A stretch of 64,000 nucleotides of DNA, taken from assembly GCF_035920365.1 (NCBI RefSeq), contig NZ_CP109150.1, forward strand, positions 2,976,001-3,040,000, given 5' to 3'. The position numbers and the translations under genes were made by a program. The number at the start of each line of letters is the position of its first letter. The stretch's first letter is position 1. Origin of the DNA: Micromonospora sp. NBC_01740 (GTDB taxonomy: Bacteria; Actinomycetota; Actinomycetes; Mycobacteriales; Micromonosporaceae). Of the stretch, positions 18,337 to 26,930 are shown one piece after another. The notes under the pieces are model-generated. The model was not told the DNA's origin. It saw nothing but the letters and a program-made list of their open reading frames with translations, and did no database searches.

Positions 18337-19386
18337 GTGACGGACATCTCGGACACCCTGGCCAGCGTGCCCAGCCCGGCCGATCCCGATGCGACCCCGG
18401 CCGACCTGGAACAGACGCTCTTCGAGGTCAAACGCGTGATCGTCGGGCAGGATCGGCTCGTCGAGCGCCTGCTCACCGCCCTCATCGCAGACGGGCACTG
18501 CCTCCTGGAGGGCGTGCCCGGGGTGGCCAAGACGCTCGCCGCGCACACCCTGGCCACCGTGGTCGGCGGCACCTTCTCCCGGATCCAGTTCACCCCGGAC
18601 CTGGTCCCCTCCGACATTGTCGGCACCAGGATCTACCGCGCGTCGCGCGAGGACTTCGACATCGAGCTGGGCCCGATCATGGCGAACCTGGTGCTCGCCG
18701 ACGAGATCAACCGGGCCCCGGCCAAGGTGCAGTCCGCCCTGCTGGAGGCGATGGCCGAGCGGCAGGTCTCCATCGGCGGGCACAGCTATCCCGTGCCCGA
18801 GCCGTTCCTGGTGCTGGCCACCCAGAACCCCATCGAGTCGGAGGGGGTCTACCAACTGCCGGAGGCGCAGCGCGACCGGTTCATGATGAAGGTGGTTGTC
18901 GACTACCCGAGCGACGCCGACGAACTCGCCATCCTCTACCGGATGAGCGCCGACCGGCCCGTCGCCCGGCGGGTGCTCGACCCGCAGCGACTGCGGGACC
19001 TCCAGGCCCGCGCCACCCACGTCTTCGTGCACCACGCGATCGCCGAGTACGTGGTCCGGCTGATCTTCGCCACCCGGGACCCCGGCCGGTTCGGCCTGCC
19101 CGAGATCGCCCCGCTGCTCGCGTACGGGGCCAGCCCCCGGGCCACCCTCGGCCTGGTCCGCGCCGCGCGGGCCCAGGCGCTCCTGCGCGGTCGCGGGTAC
19201 GTGCTGCCCGAGGACGTCCGCGAACTCGCCGTCGACGTGCTCGCCCACCGGCTGGTGCTCTCCTTCGACGCGGTCGCCGACGGGGTGGCCGCCGAAGCGG
19301 TGGTCCGGCGGCTGGTGGAGGTCGTGCCGCCGCCGCGCGTCGCCACCGCCCACCCGGAACACGCGGCCGACCTGGCGGCGGCATGA
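18337..19386 (+). CDS. MoxR-family AAA+ ATPase
   Basis: 349 residues from GTG 18337; upstream frame is unconserved and contains repeats. Walker A is modified as LLEGVPGVAKTLAA, Walker B VLADEINRAPAKVQSALLEAM, sensor 1 VLATQNPIESEGVYQLPEAQRDRF. MoxR proteins act as chaperone-like ATPases and are usually paired with DUF58 and VWA proteins, as here. GATAAT at 18292-18297 is a possible -10 box. It is first of a tightly packed operon: its TGA overlaps the next ATG. Confidence 0.94.
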   Translation: MTDISDTLASVPSPADPDATPADLEQTLFEVKRVIVGQDRLVERLLTALIADGHCLLEGVPGVAKTLAAHTLATVVGGTFSRIQFTPDLVPSDIVGTRIYRASREDFDIELGPIMANLVLADEINRAPAKVQSALLEAMAERQVSIGGHSYPVPEPFLVLATQNPIESEGVYQLPEAQRDRFMMKVVVDYPSDADELAILYRMSADRPVARRVLDPQRLRDLQARATHVFVHHAIAEYVVRLIFATRDPGRFGLPEIAPLLAYGASPRATLGLVRAARAQALLRGRGYVLPEDVRELAVDVLAHRLVLSFDAVADGVAAEAVVRRLVEVVPPPRVATAHPEHAADLAAA

Positions 19387-20402
19387 GGTGGCGCGGGGCC
19401 ACCGCGCCGGCCCCCGGGCCGGCCGACCCGGGACTGGCCGACCTCACCGGGGACCGGCGGCTGCGCCGGCTGGAGCTGACCGTCACGCGCCGGCTCGACG
19501 GGCTGCTGCACGGCCGGTACCGCGGCCTGCTGCCCGGGCCCGGCAGCGAGACCGCCGGCAGCCGGGAGTACCGGCCCGGTGAGGACGAGGTGCGCCGGAT
19601 GGACTGGGCGGTGACCGCCCGCACCACGGTCCCGCACGTACGCGAGGTCGACGCCGACCGGGAACTGACCACCTGGCTGTTGGTCGACGCGAGCCCCAGC
19701 ATGGAGTACGGCACCGCCGAGCTGGACAAGCGGGAGCTGGCCGTGGCGGCCGTCGCGGCGGTCGGCTTCCTCACCGGCGGCGTGGGTAACCGCCTCGGCG
19801 CGCAGGTGCTCGGCCCGGACGGGCTGCGCCGGTTCCCGCCCCGCAGCGGACGTACCCATCTGCTGGGGCTGCTCCGGGCCCTGCTGACCGCCCCGCGCGT
19901 CGGCGGCCACGACCGCGACGAGCCGGCGCCGGCGGGCCCCGACCTGGCCGACGGGCTGGCCGCCGTGCACCGGGTGGCGCTGCGCCGCGGCCTCGTCGTG
20001 GTGGTCTCGGACTTCCTCGACGGACTGCCCGACGACCCACGGCAGGCGCCGTCCTGGGAGGTGCCCCTGCGCCGCCTCGCCGCGCGGCACCAGGTGCTCG
20101 CCGTGCAGGTCACCGACCCCCGGGAGCTGGAGTTGCCCGACGTCGGCCTGGTCACCCTCGTCGACCCGGAGACCGGGCGGCGGCGCGAGGTCTGGACCGG
20201 CGACCGCGCGCTGCGCGAGCGCTACGCCGCCGCCGCGACCGCCCAGCGCGAGCAGGTACGCCAGGCGCTGCGCCGCAGCGGGGCCACGCACCTGCCGCTG
20301 CGCACCGACCGGGACTGGGGCGCCGACATCGTGGGGCACGTGCACGCCCAGCGGCGCCTCGCGGCCGCCCCGGCGCGGGCGGCCCGGGGAGGTGCGGCGT
20401 GA
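19383..20402 (+). CDS. DUF58 domain protein
   Basis: 339 residues. DUF58 core: GLLHGRYRGLLPGPGSETAGSREYRPGEDEVRRMDWAVTART, followed by a VWA-like fold with TWLLVDASPSMEYG (MIDAS-like DxSxS) and GLVVVVSDFLDGL. No membrane segment or signal. Functionally linked by context to the MoxR ATPase upstream and the VWA protein downstream; starts and stops overlap by 4 bases on both sides. The molecular target is unknown. Confidence 0.92.
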   Translation: MRWRGATAPAPGPADPGLADLTGDRRLRRLELTVTRRLDGLLHGRYRGLLPGPGSETAGSREYRPGEDEVRRMDWAVTARTTVPHVREVDADRELTTWLLVDASPSMEYGTAELDKRELAVAAVAAVGFLTGGVGNRLGAQVLGPDGLRRFPPRSGRTHLLGLLRALLTAPRVGGHDRDEPAPAGPDLADGLAAVHRVALRRGLVVVVSDFLDGLPDDPRQAPSWEVPLRRLAARHQVLAVQVTDPRELELPDVGLVTLVDPETGRRREVWTGDRALRERYAAAATAQREQVRQALRRSGATHLPLRTDRDWGADIVGHVHAQRRLAAAPARAARGGAA

Positions 20403-21358
20403 TCTGGCAGTCGCCCGCCCGGCTCTGGCTCCTGCTCGGGGTGCTCGCCCTGGCCGGCGGCTACCTGCTCATGCAGCGCCGACGCAGCCGGTACGCCGTC
20501 CGCTTCACCAACCTGCGGCTGCTCGACCGGGTCGCGCCGCACCGTCCGGCCTGGCGGCGGCACGTGCCGGCCGGGCTCTTCGTGGCCATGCTGGCGCTGC
20601 TGGTGGTCGGCTTCGCCCGGCCCACGGCGGAGGTCCGGGTGCCCCGCGAACGGGCCACGGTGATGGTCGCCGTGGACGTCTCCACCTCGATGCTCGCCGG
20701 CGACGTGGAACCGGACCGGCTCAGCGCCGCCAAGGAGTCCGCCCGGCGCTTCGTCGACGGCCTGCCGGACGAGTTCAACGTCGGGCTGGTCGCCTTCGCC
20801 GGCAGCGCGGCGGTGCTGGTGCCGCCGAGCACCGACCGGGAGGCGCTGCACGAGGGCGTCGAGCGGCTGGTCGAGGGGGCCACCGGGGTGCAGGGCACCG
20901 CCATCGGAGAGGCCATCAGCACCTCGCTCGGCGCGGTGAAGGGCTTCGACAGCCAGGCGGCGAAGGACCCGCCGCCGGCCCGGATCATCCTGCTCTCCGA
21001 CGGGGCGAACACGTCCGGCATCGACCCGATGGAGGCGGCGTCCGAGGCGATCGACATGAAGGTGCCGGTGCACACCATCTCCTTCGGCACCCCGGGCGGC
21101 ACGGTGGACCGGGGCGGCCGGCCGATCCAGGTGCCCGTCGACGGGCAGACCCTGCGCGCGGTCGCCGAGGAGACGGGTGGCGTGTTCCACGAGGCCAGCA
21201 CCAGCGACGAGCTGCGCGCCGTCTACGAGGACATCGGGACCTCGGTCGGCTACCGCATCGAACGGCAGGACGTCTCGGCCCGGTTCATCGGTCTCGGGCT
21301 GGTGTTCGCCATGGGCGCGGCGGCCGGCTCGATGCGCTGGTTCGCCCGGCTGCCCTGA
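20399..21358 (+). CDS. VWA domain membrane protein
   Basis: 319 residues. Two N-terminal membrane segments (RLWLLLGVLALAGGYLLM; VPAGLFVAMLALLVVGFARP) and one at the C-terminus (FIGLGLVFAMGAAAGSMRWF) frame a von Willebrand A domain. The MIDAS motif is intact: VAVDVSTSMLAGDVEPDR (DxSxS), later GTAIGEAI (Thr) and LLSDGANTSG (Asp). In the MoxR-VWA scheme such a protein would be the metal-dependent membrane adaptor. Start GTG overlaps the DUF58 stop (GTGA). Confidence 0.93.
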   Translation: MIWQSPARLWLLLGVLALAGGYLLMQRRRSRYAVRFTNLRLLDRVAPHRPAWRRHVPAGLFVAMLALLVVGFARPTAEVRVPRERATVMVAVDVSTSMLAGDVEPDRLSAAKESARRFVDGLPDEFNVGLVAFAGSAAVLVPPSTDREALHEGVERLVEGATGVQGTAIGEAISTSLGAVKGFDSQAAKDPPPARIILLSDGANTSGIDPMEAASEAIDMKVPVHTISFGTPGGTVDRGGRPIQVPVDGQTLRAVAEETGGVFHEASTSDELRAVYEDIGTSVGYRIERQDVSARFIGLGLVFAMGAAAGSMRWFARLP

Positions 21359-21402
21359 CCCCGTACGGCCACCGTCGAGAAGGACACGTGAGGAGCGTAC
21401 GC

Positions 21403-22266
21403 ATGGCAGTGCAGACCGGGCTGGGCGAACCGCGCGGCCCCTGGTTCATCTCGCCGGAGCTGGATCCGGACGGGCGGGCCCGGTGGGGCGGGCCCGGACC
21501 GGACGGTGGCTCGGCGGGCCGCGGCCCGCGCGGGCGGGTGCTGGCCGCGCTGGCGGTGGTGGCCCTGTCGACCGCCTCCGGGGCGGTGGCCGGCGGCATC
21601 GTGGCGGGCCGCGACGAGGCCCCGGGCCCGGCGGCGGCCTCGGCGGCCCCGGTCCCGGCGGAACTGGTGACCGCGGCCGGGAAGACCGTGCCGGGGGTGG
21701 TCTCGGTGCTGGTGGGCGGGGCCGGCGGCGCCTCGGCCTCCGGCTCCGGCTTCGCCGTCGACGACCAGCAGCACATCATCACCAACGACCACATCCTGGC
21801 CAAGGGGCGCGGCGGCTCGGTGACGGTGGAACTGCCCGACGGGCGGCGGTTCGCCGCCGAGGTCGTCGGGCGGGAGCCGCGCAGCGACCTCGCCGTGCTG
21901 CGGGTGCCGCCGTCGGCCGGCCTGGCGGCGTTGCCGCTGGCCAAGCCGGGATCCACCCGGGTGGGGGAGCCGGTGCTGGCGGTCGGCTCGCCGCTCGGGC
22001 TGTCCGGCACCGTCACCGCCGGCATCGTCAGCGCCCTGGACCGGCAGGTACGCCTCGGCGACAACCGGCACACCGCCGTGCAGACCGACGCCTCGATCAA
22101 CCCGGGCAACTCGGGCGGCCCACTCGTCAATGCGCGCGGCGAGGTGGTCGGGGTGAACACGGCCATCGCCACGATCGACGGCAACGGCTCGATCGGCATC
22201 GGCTTCGCCATTCCCATCGAACAGGTGCAGCAGACCGCCGACACGATCATCGGGAAGGGTGGCTGA
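21403..22266 (+). CDS. Trypsin-like serine protease (HtrA/DegP type) without PDZ domain
   Basis: 287 residues from ATG 21403 with GAGGAG upstream. A cytoplasmic head of about 45 residues precedes one membrane segment (RVLAALAVVALSTASGAVAGGIVA), then the protease domain. The catalytic triad is His in IITNDHILAKG, Asp in SDLAVLRV, Ser in NPGNSGGPLVNARGEVVG. The chain ends right after the protease fold (GFAIPIEQVQQTADTI), so the PDZ domain of most HtrA proteins is absent. It sits 44 bases after the VWA gene and probably belongs to the moxR operon, acting outside the membrane. Confidence 0.92.
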   Translation: MAVQTGLGEPRGPWFISPELDPDGRARWGGPGPDGGSAGRGPRGRVLAALAVVALSTASGAVAGGIVAGRDEAPGPAAASAAPVPAELVTAAGKTVPGVVSVLVGGAGGASASGSGFAVDDQQHIITNDHILAKGRGGSVTVELPDGRRFAAEVVGREPRSDLAVLRVPPSAGLAALPLAKPGSTRVGEPVLAVGSPLGLSGTVTAGIVSALDRQVRLGDNRHTAVQTDASINPGNSGGPLVNARGEVVGVNTAIATIDGNGSIGIGFAIPIEQVQQTADTIIGKGG

Positions 22267-22376
22267 GCTGCGGGCCCGCCGTCGGGGGCGGCCCGGGAAT
22301 GTGAAAACTGTCGGATACCCGGCGCGAAATGATCGGCCAATGGAAATATCACGCTGAGTATGGATAACTGGCTCGG

Positions 22377-22679
22377 GTGGAGCGTCCTGGAATCGTGGTC
22401 CTCCTGCTGGTGGGCCTGTTGATCGGTACCGGTGTGGGGTCGGCGTACGCCCGGGCACGACGCGGGTGGGCCGACTACCAGACCGTCAAGAAGACCGTGC
22501 CCGGCGCCCGGAGCGCCGCGTGGCTGCTGATCAAGGCGGCCACCACGAAGATCGGGGTGATCGCCCTGCTGCTGGTGGGGGCGGTCGCGTACGCCGCCGC
22601 CGACTCCGACGGGAGTCCCGACCCACCCGCGCAGACCCCGGGTCCGTCCGCTACCCCGAGCGTCCGGCAGGGGCGCTAG
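22377..22679 (+). CDS. Small membrane protein of unknown function
   Basis: 100 residues from GTG. Two hydrophobic segments: IVVLLLVGLLIGTGVGSAYA and IGVIALLLVGAVAYAAA. Between them a basic loop RARRGWADYQTVKKTVPGARSAAW; the tail is Pro/Ser-rich. No recognised domain. The stop TAG forms part of the promoter-like TAGCCT for the next gene. An alternative GTG at 22395 would cut the first segment, so 22377 is preferred. Confidence 0.7.
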   Translation: MERPGIVVLLLVGLLIGTGVGSAYARARRGWADYQTVKKTVPGARSAAWLLIKAATTKIGVIALLLVGAVAYAAADSDGSPDPPAQTPGPSATPSVRQGR

Positions 22680-22688
22680 CCTCGGGGG
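22677..22688 (+). promoter_or_regulatory. Leaderless-type promoter -10 box for arfB
   Basis: TAGCCT (22677-22682), 6 bases before GTG 22689, and overlapping the stop codon of the preceding gene. Confidence 0.5.
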
Positions 22689-23114
22689 GTGGACGACGGA
22701 CTGCGGGTGAACGACCGGTGGACCGTTCCCGCCGCCGAGTTGCGGGAACGGTTCTCCCGGTCGTCCGGGCCCGGCGGCCAGGGTGTCAACACCACCGACT
22801 CGCGCGTCGAGCTGAGCTACGACCTGGCCGCCTCGCCCGGCGTGCCCGAGCCGCTGCGGGCGCGGGCGCTGGAGCGGCTCGCCGGCCGGCTGGTCGACGG
22901 CGTGCTCACCGTGGCCGCCAGCGAGCACCGGGCGCAGCTGGCCAACCGGGAGGCCGCCCGCGAACGGCTGGCCGCGCTGCTGCGCGAGGCCGCCGCCCCG
23001 CCGCCCCCGCCCCGCCGGCCCACCCGCCCGTCGCGGGGCGCGAAGGAGCGCCGGCTGGCCGACAAGAAGCGCCGGTCACAGCGCAAGCGCGACCGCCGCG
23101 TCGACGGCGACTGA
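22689..23114 (+). CDS. arfB: Ribosome-rescue peptidyl-tRNA hydrolase ArfB
   Basis: 141 residues. GGQ motif in RSSGPGGQGVNTTDSRVEL, which hydrolyses peptidyl-tRNA on stalled ribosomes. The C-terminal tail is strongly basic (SRGAKERRLADKKRRSQRKRDRR), as needed to occupy the empty mRNA channel. No stop-codon recognition domain, so it is not RF1 or RF2. Known members (YaeJ, ICT1) are 120-140 residues. Confidence 0.93.
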   Translation: MDDGLRVNDRWTVPAAELRERFSRSSGPGGQGVNTTDSRVELSYDLAASPGVPEPLRARALERLAGRLVDGVLTVAASEHRAQLANREAARERLAALLREAAAPPPPPRRPTRPSRGAKERRLADKKRRSQRKRDRRVDGD

Positions 23115-23185
23115 CCCGAGACTCCCCACGGGGCCCGGTGCTCCTCGCCGTCATCGACGGGGTCCCCGGCGGCCAGCTCCACGGC

Positions 23186-24112
23186 TCAGCGGGCAGACCG
23201 CTGGCTCAGGGGGTCACGCCCCCCCACCCGTGTCGATGGCGCCGCCTGTTCGAGCAGCGCCGCGCAGACACCGATGAGCCGGGCGCGTAGCTGGCCGGCA
23301 CGCTGTGCGAACTCGCGTTGACGCGCCGCGTACTCGGCCTTGCCCTCCGGCGTCTCGATGGCCACCGCGGGCTGCCCGTAGGAGGAGAAGTCGTACGGGG
23401 ACGCCTGCATGTCGAGTAGCCGGATGTCCCTCGCCAGCTCGAAGCAGTCGAGCGCCAGGTCCCCCGGAACCGCGGGCCCCAACTTGGTCGCCCACTTGTG
23501 GCAGTCCATCGATGCGTGCAGGCAGCCCGGCTGGTCGAGTTCCACCTGGCTCTCCCTCGTGGGTCGGAGCCGGTTGAGGCCGACCGCGTCCGGGGTGAAG
23601 AAGCGGTACGCGTCGAAGTGCGTGCAGCGGATCTGGTGCGACTCGACGACCGCGTCGGTGCCCTCCTGCCCGAGTCGCAGGGGGAGCGGGTGCCGATGCT
23701 CACGCTGGCGGTACACCATCGCCCACTCGTGCAGGCCGAAGCAGCCGGTGAAGGCCGGTCGCGACGCGATCGCGGACAACAGGCGGTGGATGAAGCGCAC
23801 CGACTCGGCCCGGTCGACGAGGAACGCCGCGACGTCGAAGCTCACCGCCCCGTCCGCCGCCGTCGCGTACCAACGCCACTGCCGGTGCGGGGCGGAGCCG
23901 TCCGGGCCCGGCGCCAGGGAGACGCCCACGCCCGGGTGCCACCGGCGGAGCACCGAGGGCCGGGTGCCGTAGTAGTCGTACAGGAAGTCGTCGATCGCGT
24001 GGCGTTCCCCCGTGGCCCTGCGGGCGCGGTGGCCTGCGGTCAGGGCGTCCGCACGCCTCTCGTGCGCCTCCAGGAGGGCAACCCAGGTCGGCGGGGCGAG
24101 GGCGGCGGTCAC
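23186..24112 (-). CDS. Protein often annotated as 3-methyladenine DNA glycosylase; function unproven
   Basis: 308 residues from GTG 24112. It resembles an actinobacterial family of about 300 residues sharing AHxxR...RRATGERHAIDDFLYDYYGTRPSVLRRWHPGVGVSL near the N-terminus. Further conserved-looking blocks: FTGCFGLHEWAMVYRQ, RCTHFDAYRFFTPDAVGLN, QPGCLHASMDCHKWATKLGP, LDCFELARDIRLLDMQASPYD. These His/Cys/Asp-rich blocks suggest a metal enzyme. I see no helix-hairpin-helix or AlkA/Tag/AAG signature, so the DNA-repair name should be treated with caution. TACCCT lies 7 bases before the start. Confidence 0.75.
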   Translation of the reverse strand: MTAALAPPTWVALLEAHERRADALTAGHRARRATGERHAIDDFLYDYYGTRPSVLRRWHPGVGVSLAPGPDGSAPHRQWRWYATAADGAVSFDVAAFLVDRAESVRFIHRLLSAIASRPAFTGCFGLHEWAMVYRQREHRHPLPLRLGQEGTDAVVESHQIRCTHFDAYRFFTPDAVGLNRLRPTRESQVELDQPGCLHASMDCHKWATKLGPAVPGDLALDCFELARDIRLLDMQASPYDFSSYGQPAVAIETPEGKAEYAARQREFAQRAGQLRARLIGVCAALLEQAAPSTRVGGRDPLSQRSAR

Positions 24113-24125
24113 GAAGCCAAGGGTA
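24113..24125 (-). promoter_or_regulatory. Leaderless-type promoter -10 box
   Basis: TACCCT on the minus strand (24120-24125), 7 bases before the GTG start at 24112. Confidence 0.45.
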
Positions 24126-24146
24126 CGACCGCCGCCCGGCGCCCGG

Positions 24147-25436
24147 TCAGGGCACGTCCACCCGGACCCCGGCGGAGAACACCCCGCTGCGCAGCTCAAG
24201 CTGCTCCGGCGGCGCCTTCCCGGCGACGGTGAAGACCAGCGGCAGCACCGTCCGGCTGCCGGCCGCCATCGGCTGGGCGAAGACGTCCCGGCCCTGGTTG
24301 GCGGCCCGGGTCGCCTGCTCGTCGGTGCTGACGAAGTTGCCGTCGGGCAGGTACGCCCGTTGCAGCCGGCCGTGCCAGCTCTGCTGCTCCGGGGTGAGGT
24401 TGCGCACCCCGACCGTCGCCTCGCACTGCCGGGCCGCGGCGCCGGGCTCGCACGCGACGCGGTACACGGTGAACTCGAACGCCGACTCGCGCAGCGGCTC
24501 GCCGACGGCGCCGTTGACCCCCTGGCCCAGCCACGCGCCGCTGGTCGGCTGGCTGTCGGTGTCGACGGCCGCGACCTGCCGGGTGGCCGTCCAGGCGGCG
24601 GTGCCCACCGTGCCGGCGAGCACGACGGCGGCCACCGGGACGATCAGCCAGACGGACGGCTTGCGGCGGAGCTGTTCCGGTCGTGGCGCGGCCGGGCGCG
24701 GGTAGACCGTCCCCGGATGCTGGCCGGAGAGGGCCGCGGCGACCGGTCGGCGGCGCCGGCGCCAGGTCCACACCCCGCCCACCGCGAGCACCGTCACCGT
24801 GCCGAGCCCGGCCAGCAGCACCGGCGTCCGGCGCCACGGCGGCGTCTCGGAACGCTGGGGCGCGGCGGCCGGCACGCCCGCGGTCCAGGTCGCGGTCGCG
24901 CAGTCGTACGGCCGGCTGCCGTCGCGGGCGTAGGCGCAGGCCGGCGCGGTCAGCGGCCGGGCGGGGGCGGCGGCGGTGAGCGCCGTGCCCAGGGTGGTGG
25001 TGCTGCGGGCGGGCAGCTTCAGCTGCCAGGTCACCTCGGTGGCCGACTGCCCGGTGCCCCGGGCGGCCCGGGTGGCCCGGCCCCCGGCGGTGATGGCGGT
25101 CGCCGAGGCCCCGGGCGGCAGTTCCTGCCGGACGGTGGTGTCCACCGGCGTGCCACCGCTGTTGCGGACCTGGATCCGGTAGCGCGGCGCCGGCGTGCTC
25201 TCCGGCACCACCGCGACCGTGACCGGCGGCTTCGCCACCGGCGGGGCGGCCCGGGTCGGGGTGGGCACCGCCGGCGGCGCCGACGGCATCGCCGGCTCCG
25301 GGGTCGGCGCGACCACCGGTGGTGGCGCGGCCGCCGCGGGTGGGGCCGCCGCCGGCAGTGCCGGCACGGCGGAGAGAATGCCGAGGCAGTGTACGAACAC
25401 TGCGAGGGCCCTGTGGTGTCGTGTCGATGCAGGCAT
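24147..25436 (-). CDS. Secreted/membrane protein with two transmembrane segments, unknown function
   Basis: 429 residues, ATG 25436 with CGGAGG upstream. Signal peptide RHHRALAVFVHCLGILSAVPALPAAAP, then a Pro/Ala-rich linker. A beta-sandwich-like extracellular segment follows (YRIQVRNSGGTPVDTTVRQELPPGASATAI), reminiscent of DUF11-type repeats. Membrane segments TPVLLAGLGTVTVLAVGGVWTW and VWLIVPVAAVVLAGTVGTAAW flank a basic cytoplasmic stretch. The C-terminal domain (AFEFTVYRVACEPGAAARQCEATVGVRNLTPE ... GVFSAGVRVDVP) resembles DUF4352-like domains. Role unknown. Confidence 0.72.
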   Translation of the reverse strand: MPASTRHHRALAVFVHCLGILSAVPALPAAAPPAAAAPPPVVAPTPEPAMPSAPPAVPTPTRAAPPVAKPPVTVAVVPESTPAPRYRIQVRNSGGTPVDTTVRQELPPGASATAITAGGRATRAARGTGQSATEVTWQLKLPARSTTTLGTALTAAAPARPLTAPACAYARDGSRPYDCATATWTAGVPAAAPQRSETPPWRRTPVLLAGLGTVTVLAVGGVWTWRRRRRPVAAALSGQHPGTVYPRPAAPRPEQLRRKPSVWLIVPVAAVVLAGTVGTAAWTATRQVAAVDTDSQPTSGAWLGQGVNGAVGEPLRESAFEFTVYRVACEPGAAARQCEATVGVRNLTPEQQSWHGRLQRAYLPDGNFVSTDEQATRAANQGRDVFAQPMAAGSRTVLPLVFTVAGKAPPEQLELRSGVFSAGVRVDVP

Positions 25437-25597
25437 ACGAACGAACCTCCGGAGCCGACGCTAGGGGCGCGACGACACCGGGCGGGTACGAAGTCGCGAA
25501 CTCCGCCCCCGCGAGCGGACGGTGTCGTAGGGTGCGCCCTCCCGGCGTCCCGGGCGCGCCTGACTGCGGCCTCGGCCGGGTCGCGGGTCGCCGGGGC

Positions 25598-25609
25598 TAG
25601 ATTGGCCTG
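25598..25609 (+). promoter_or_regulatory. Leaderless-type promoter -10 box
   Basis: TAGATT (25598-25603), 6 bases before GTG 25610. Confidence 0.5.
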
Positions 25610-26413
25610 GTGCGTATCGCTCGTTTTGCTCATGCCAAGGGAATGTCGTTCGGGGTCGTCGAGGGCGAAGCGGAGGCGGGCCCGCAGGGCCTGACCATCG
25701 CCGAGATCGAGGGCCACCCGTTCGGCCAGATCACCTTCAGCGGTGCCCGCTGGGCGCTGTCGGACGTCCGCCTGCTCTCGCCGATCCTGCCCAGCAAGGT
25801 CGTCTGCGTCGGCCGCAACTACGCCGAGCACGCCGCCGAGCACGGCAGCGAGGTGCCGAAGGAGCCGCTGCTCTTCCTCAAACCGTCCACCTCCGTGATC
25901 GGGCCCCGGGACGCGATCCGGCTGCCGATCTTCTCGAAGCAGGTCGAGCACGAGGCCGAACTGGCCGTGGTGATCGGCGCGCCGGGCGCCCGCCGGGCCG
26001 ACCGGGCCGCCGCGGAGCGGGCCATCTTCGGCTACACCTGCGCCAACGACGTCACCGCCCGGGACCTCCAGCGCTCCGACGGGCAGTGGACCCGCGCCAA
26101 GGGCTTCGACTCGTTCTGCCCGATCGGGCCGTGGATCACCACCGGGCTCGACGTCCGCGACCTGGAGATCCGCTGTGAGGTGGGTCGCAATCCGGAGGAG
26201 ATGGAGGTCCGCCAGCTCGGCCGGACCCGCGACATGGTCTTCGACGTGCCGGCCCTGGTGTCGTACGTCTCGCACGTGATGACGCTGCTCCCCGGCGACG
26301 TGGTGCTCACGGGCACGCCGGCCGGGGTTAGCCCGCTGCTGGACGGGGATACGGTCACCGTGCGGATCGAGGGGATCGGAGACCTCACCAACCCGGTGGT
26401 GCCCGTCGCCTGA
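25610..26413 (+). CDS. Fumarylacetoacetate hydrolase family protein
   Basis: 267 residues. FAH-fold signature: VVCVGRNYAEHAAEHGSEVPKEPLLFLKPSTSVIGP, metal-binding Glu residues in VEHEAELAVVIG, GYTCANDVTARDLQ, RAKGFDSFCPIGPWI, and the C-terminal LLPGDVVLTGTPAGV. Members hydrolyse C-C bonds of acylpyruvates or decarboxylate oxaloacetate, and the substrate cannot be told from sequence. In actinobacteria this gene commonly sits beside gltX and tRNA-Glu/Gln genes. Here the tRNAs follow it, but gltX is not in the window. Confidence 0.9.
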   Translation: MRIARFAHAKGMSFGVVEGEAEAGPQGLTIAEIEGHPFGQITFSGARWALSDVRLLSPILPSKVVCVGRNYAEHAAEHGSEVPKEPLLFLKPSTSVIGPRDAIRLPIFSKQVEHEAELAVVIGAPGARRADRAAAERAIFGYTCANDVTARDLQRSDGQWTRAKGFDSFCPIGPWITTGLDVRDLEIRCEVGRNPEEMEVRQLGRTRDMVFDVPALVSYVSHVMTLLPGDVVLTGTPAGVSPLLDGDTVTVRIEGIGDLTNPVVPVA

Positions 26414-26465
26414 TCCGCGTCGAGGCCCCGTTTCCGCAGTTCAGGGGCGGTTTGGGGGACTCGAT

Positions 26466-26494
26466 TTGGCCTGCTGGCACCGGGAGGGTAAAGT
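26466..26494 (+). promoter_or_regulatory. Promoter of tRNA-Gln
   Basis: TTGGCC (26466-26471), 17-base spacer, TAAAGT (26489-26494); 26 bases before the tRNA. Confidence 0.55.
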
Positions 26495-26520
26495 TTGATC
26501 CCGGCACCGCAAGGGGCCAA

Positions 26521-26592
26521 TGGGGTATGGGGTAATTGGCAGCCCGACTGATTCTGGTTCAGTTAGTCTAGGTTCGAGTCCTGGTACCCCAG
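26521..26592 (+). tRNA. tRNA-Gln (CTG anticodon)
   Basis: Cloverleaf folds fully. Acceptor TGGGGTA pairs with TACCCCA, D stem GGGT/GCCC, anticodon stem ACTGA/TCAGT with loop TTCTGGT (anticodon CTG, reads CAG), T arm CTAGG-TTCGAGT-CCTGG, discriminator G. CCA is not encoded. Confidence 0.96.
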
Positions 26593-26654
26593 CGCAGCCG
26601 AGGTTCGCAAGAGCTTCGGGCGCTGGATCTCGTAGGAGACGACTCCGGTTCCCG

Positions 26655-26683
26655 TTCAGGGGATCGGGGTTCTCTCTGATAGA
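26655..26683 (+). promoter_or_regulatory. Promoter of first tRNA-Glu
   Basis: TTCAGG (26655-26660), 17-base spacer, TAGAGT (26678-26683); 45 bases before the tRNA. Confidence 0.45.
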
Positions 26684-26727
26684 GTCCAGCGGCACCGCTC
26701 GGCAGAGTGGTGCCGCAAGTCAGTTCT

Positions 26728-26800
26728 GGCCCCGTCGTCTAGCGGCCCAGGACGCCGCCCTCTCAAGGCGGTAGCGCCGGTTCGAATCCGGTCGGGGCTA
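26728..26800 (+). tRNA. tRNA-Glu (CTC anticodon), copy 1
   Basis: Acceptor GGCCCCG pairs with CGGGGCT (G1-U72), anticodon stem CCGCC/GGCGG with loop CTCTCAA (anticodon CTC, reads GAG), T loop TTCGAAT, discriminator A. CCA is not encoded. Identical to the copy at 27244. Confidence 0.96.
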
Positions 26801-26807
26801 CATCTCA

Positions 26808-26844
26808 GAACGGCCCGTTCCACTCCGGTGGGGCGGGTCGTTTC
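26808..26844 (+). terminator. Degenerate terminator after tRNA-Glu copy 1
   Basis: GAACGGCCCGTTCCA pairs imperfectly (several G-U) with the segment ending at 26844, then TTT. It is the decayed counterpart of the perfect hairpin after copy 2. Confidence 0.55.
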
Positions 26845-26930
26845 GCATGTCCCACGCCGGCGCTGTTCGTTGCCGCGTGGTTGCCTGCGCCGCGACACGG
26901 GTGGCAAACGCCGGCGGCTGCGACCCGCCG

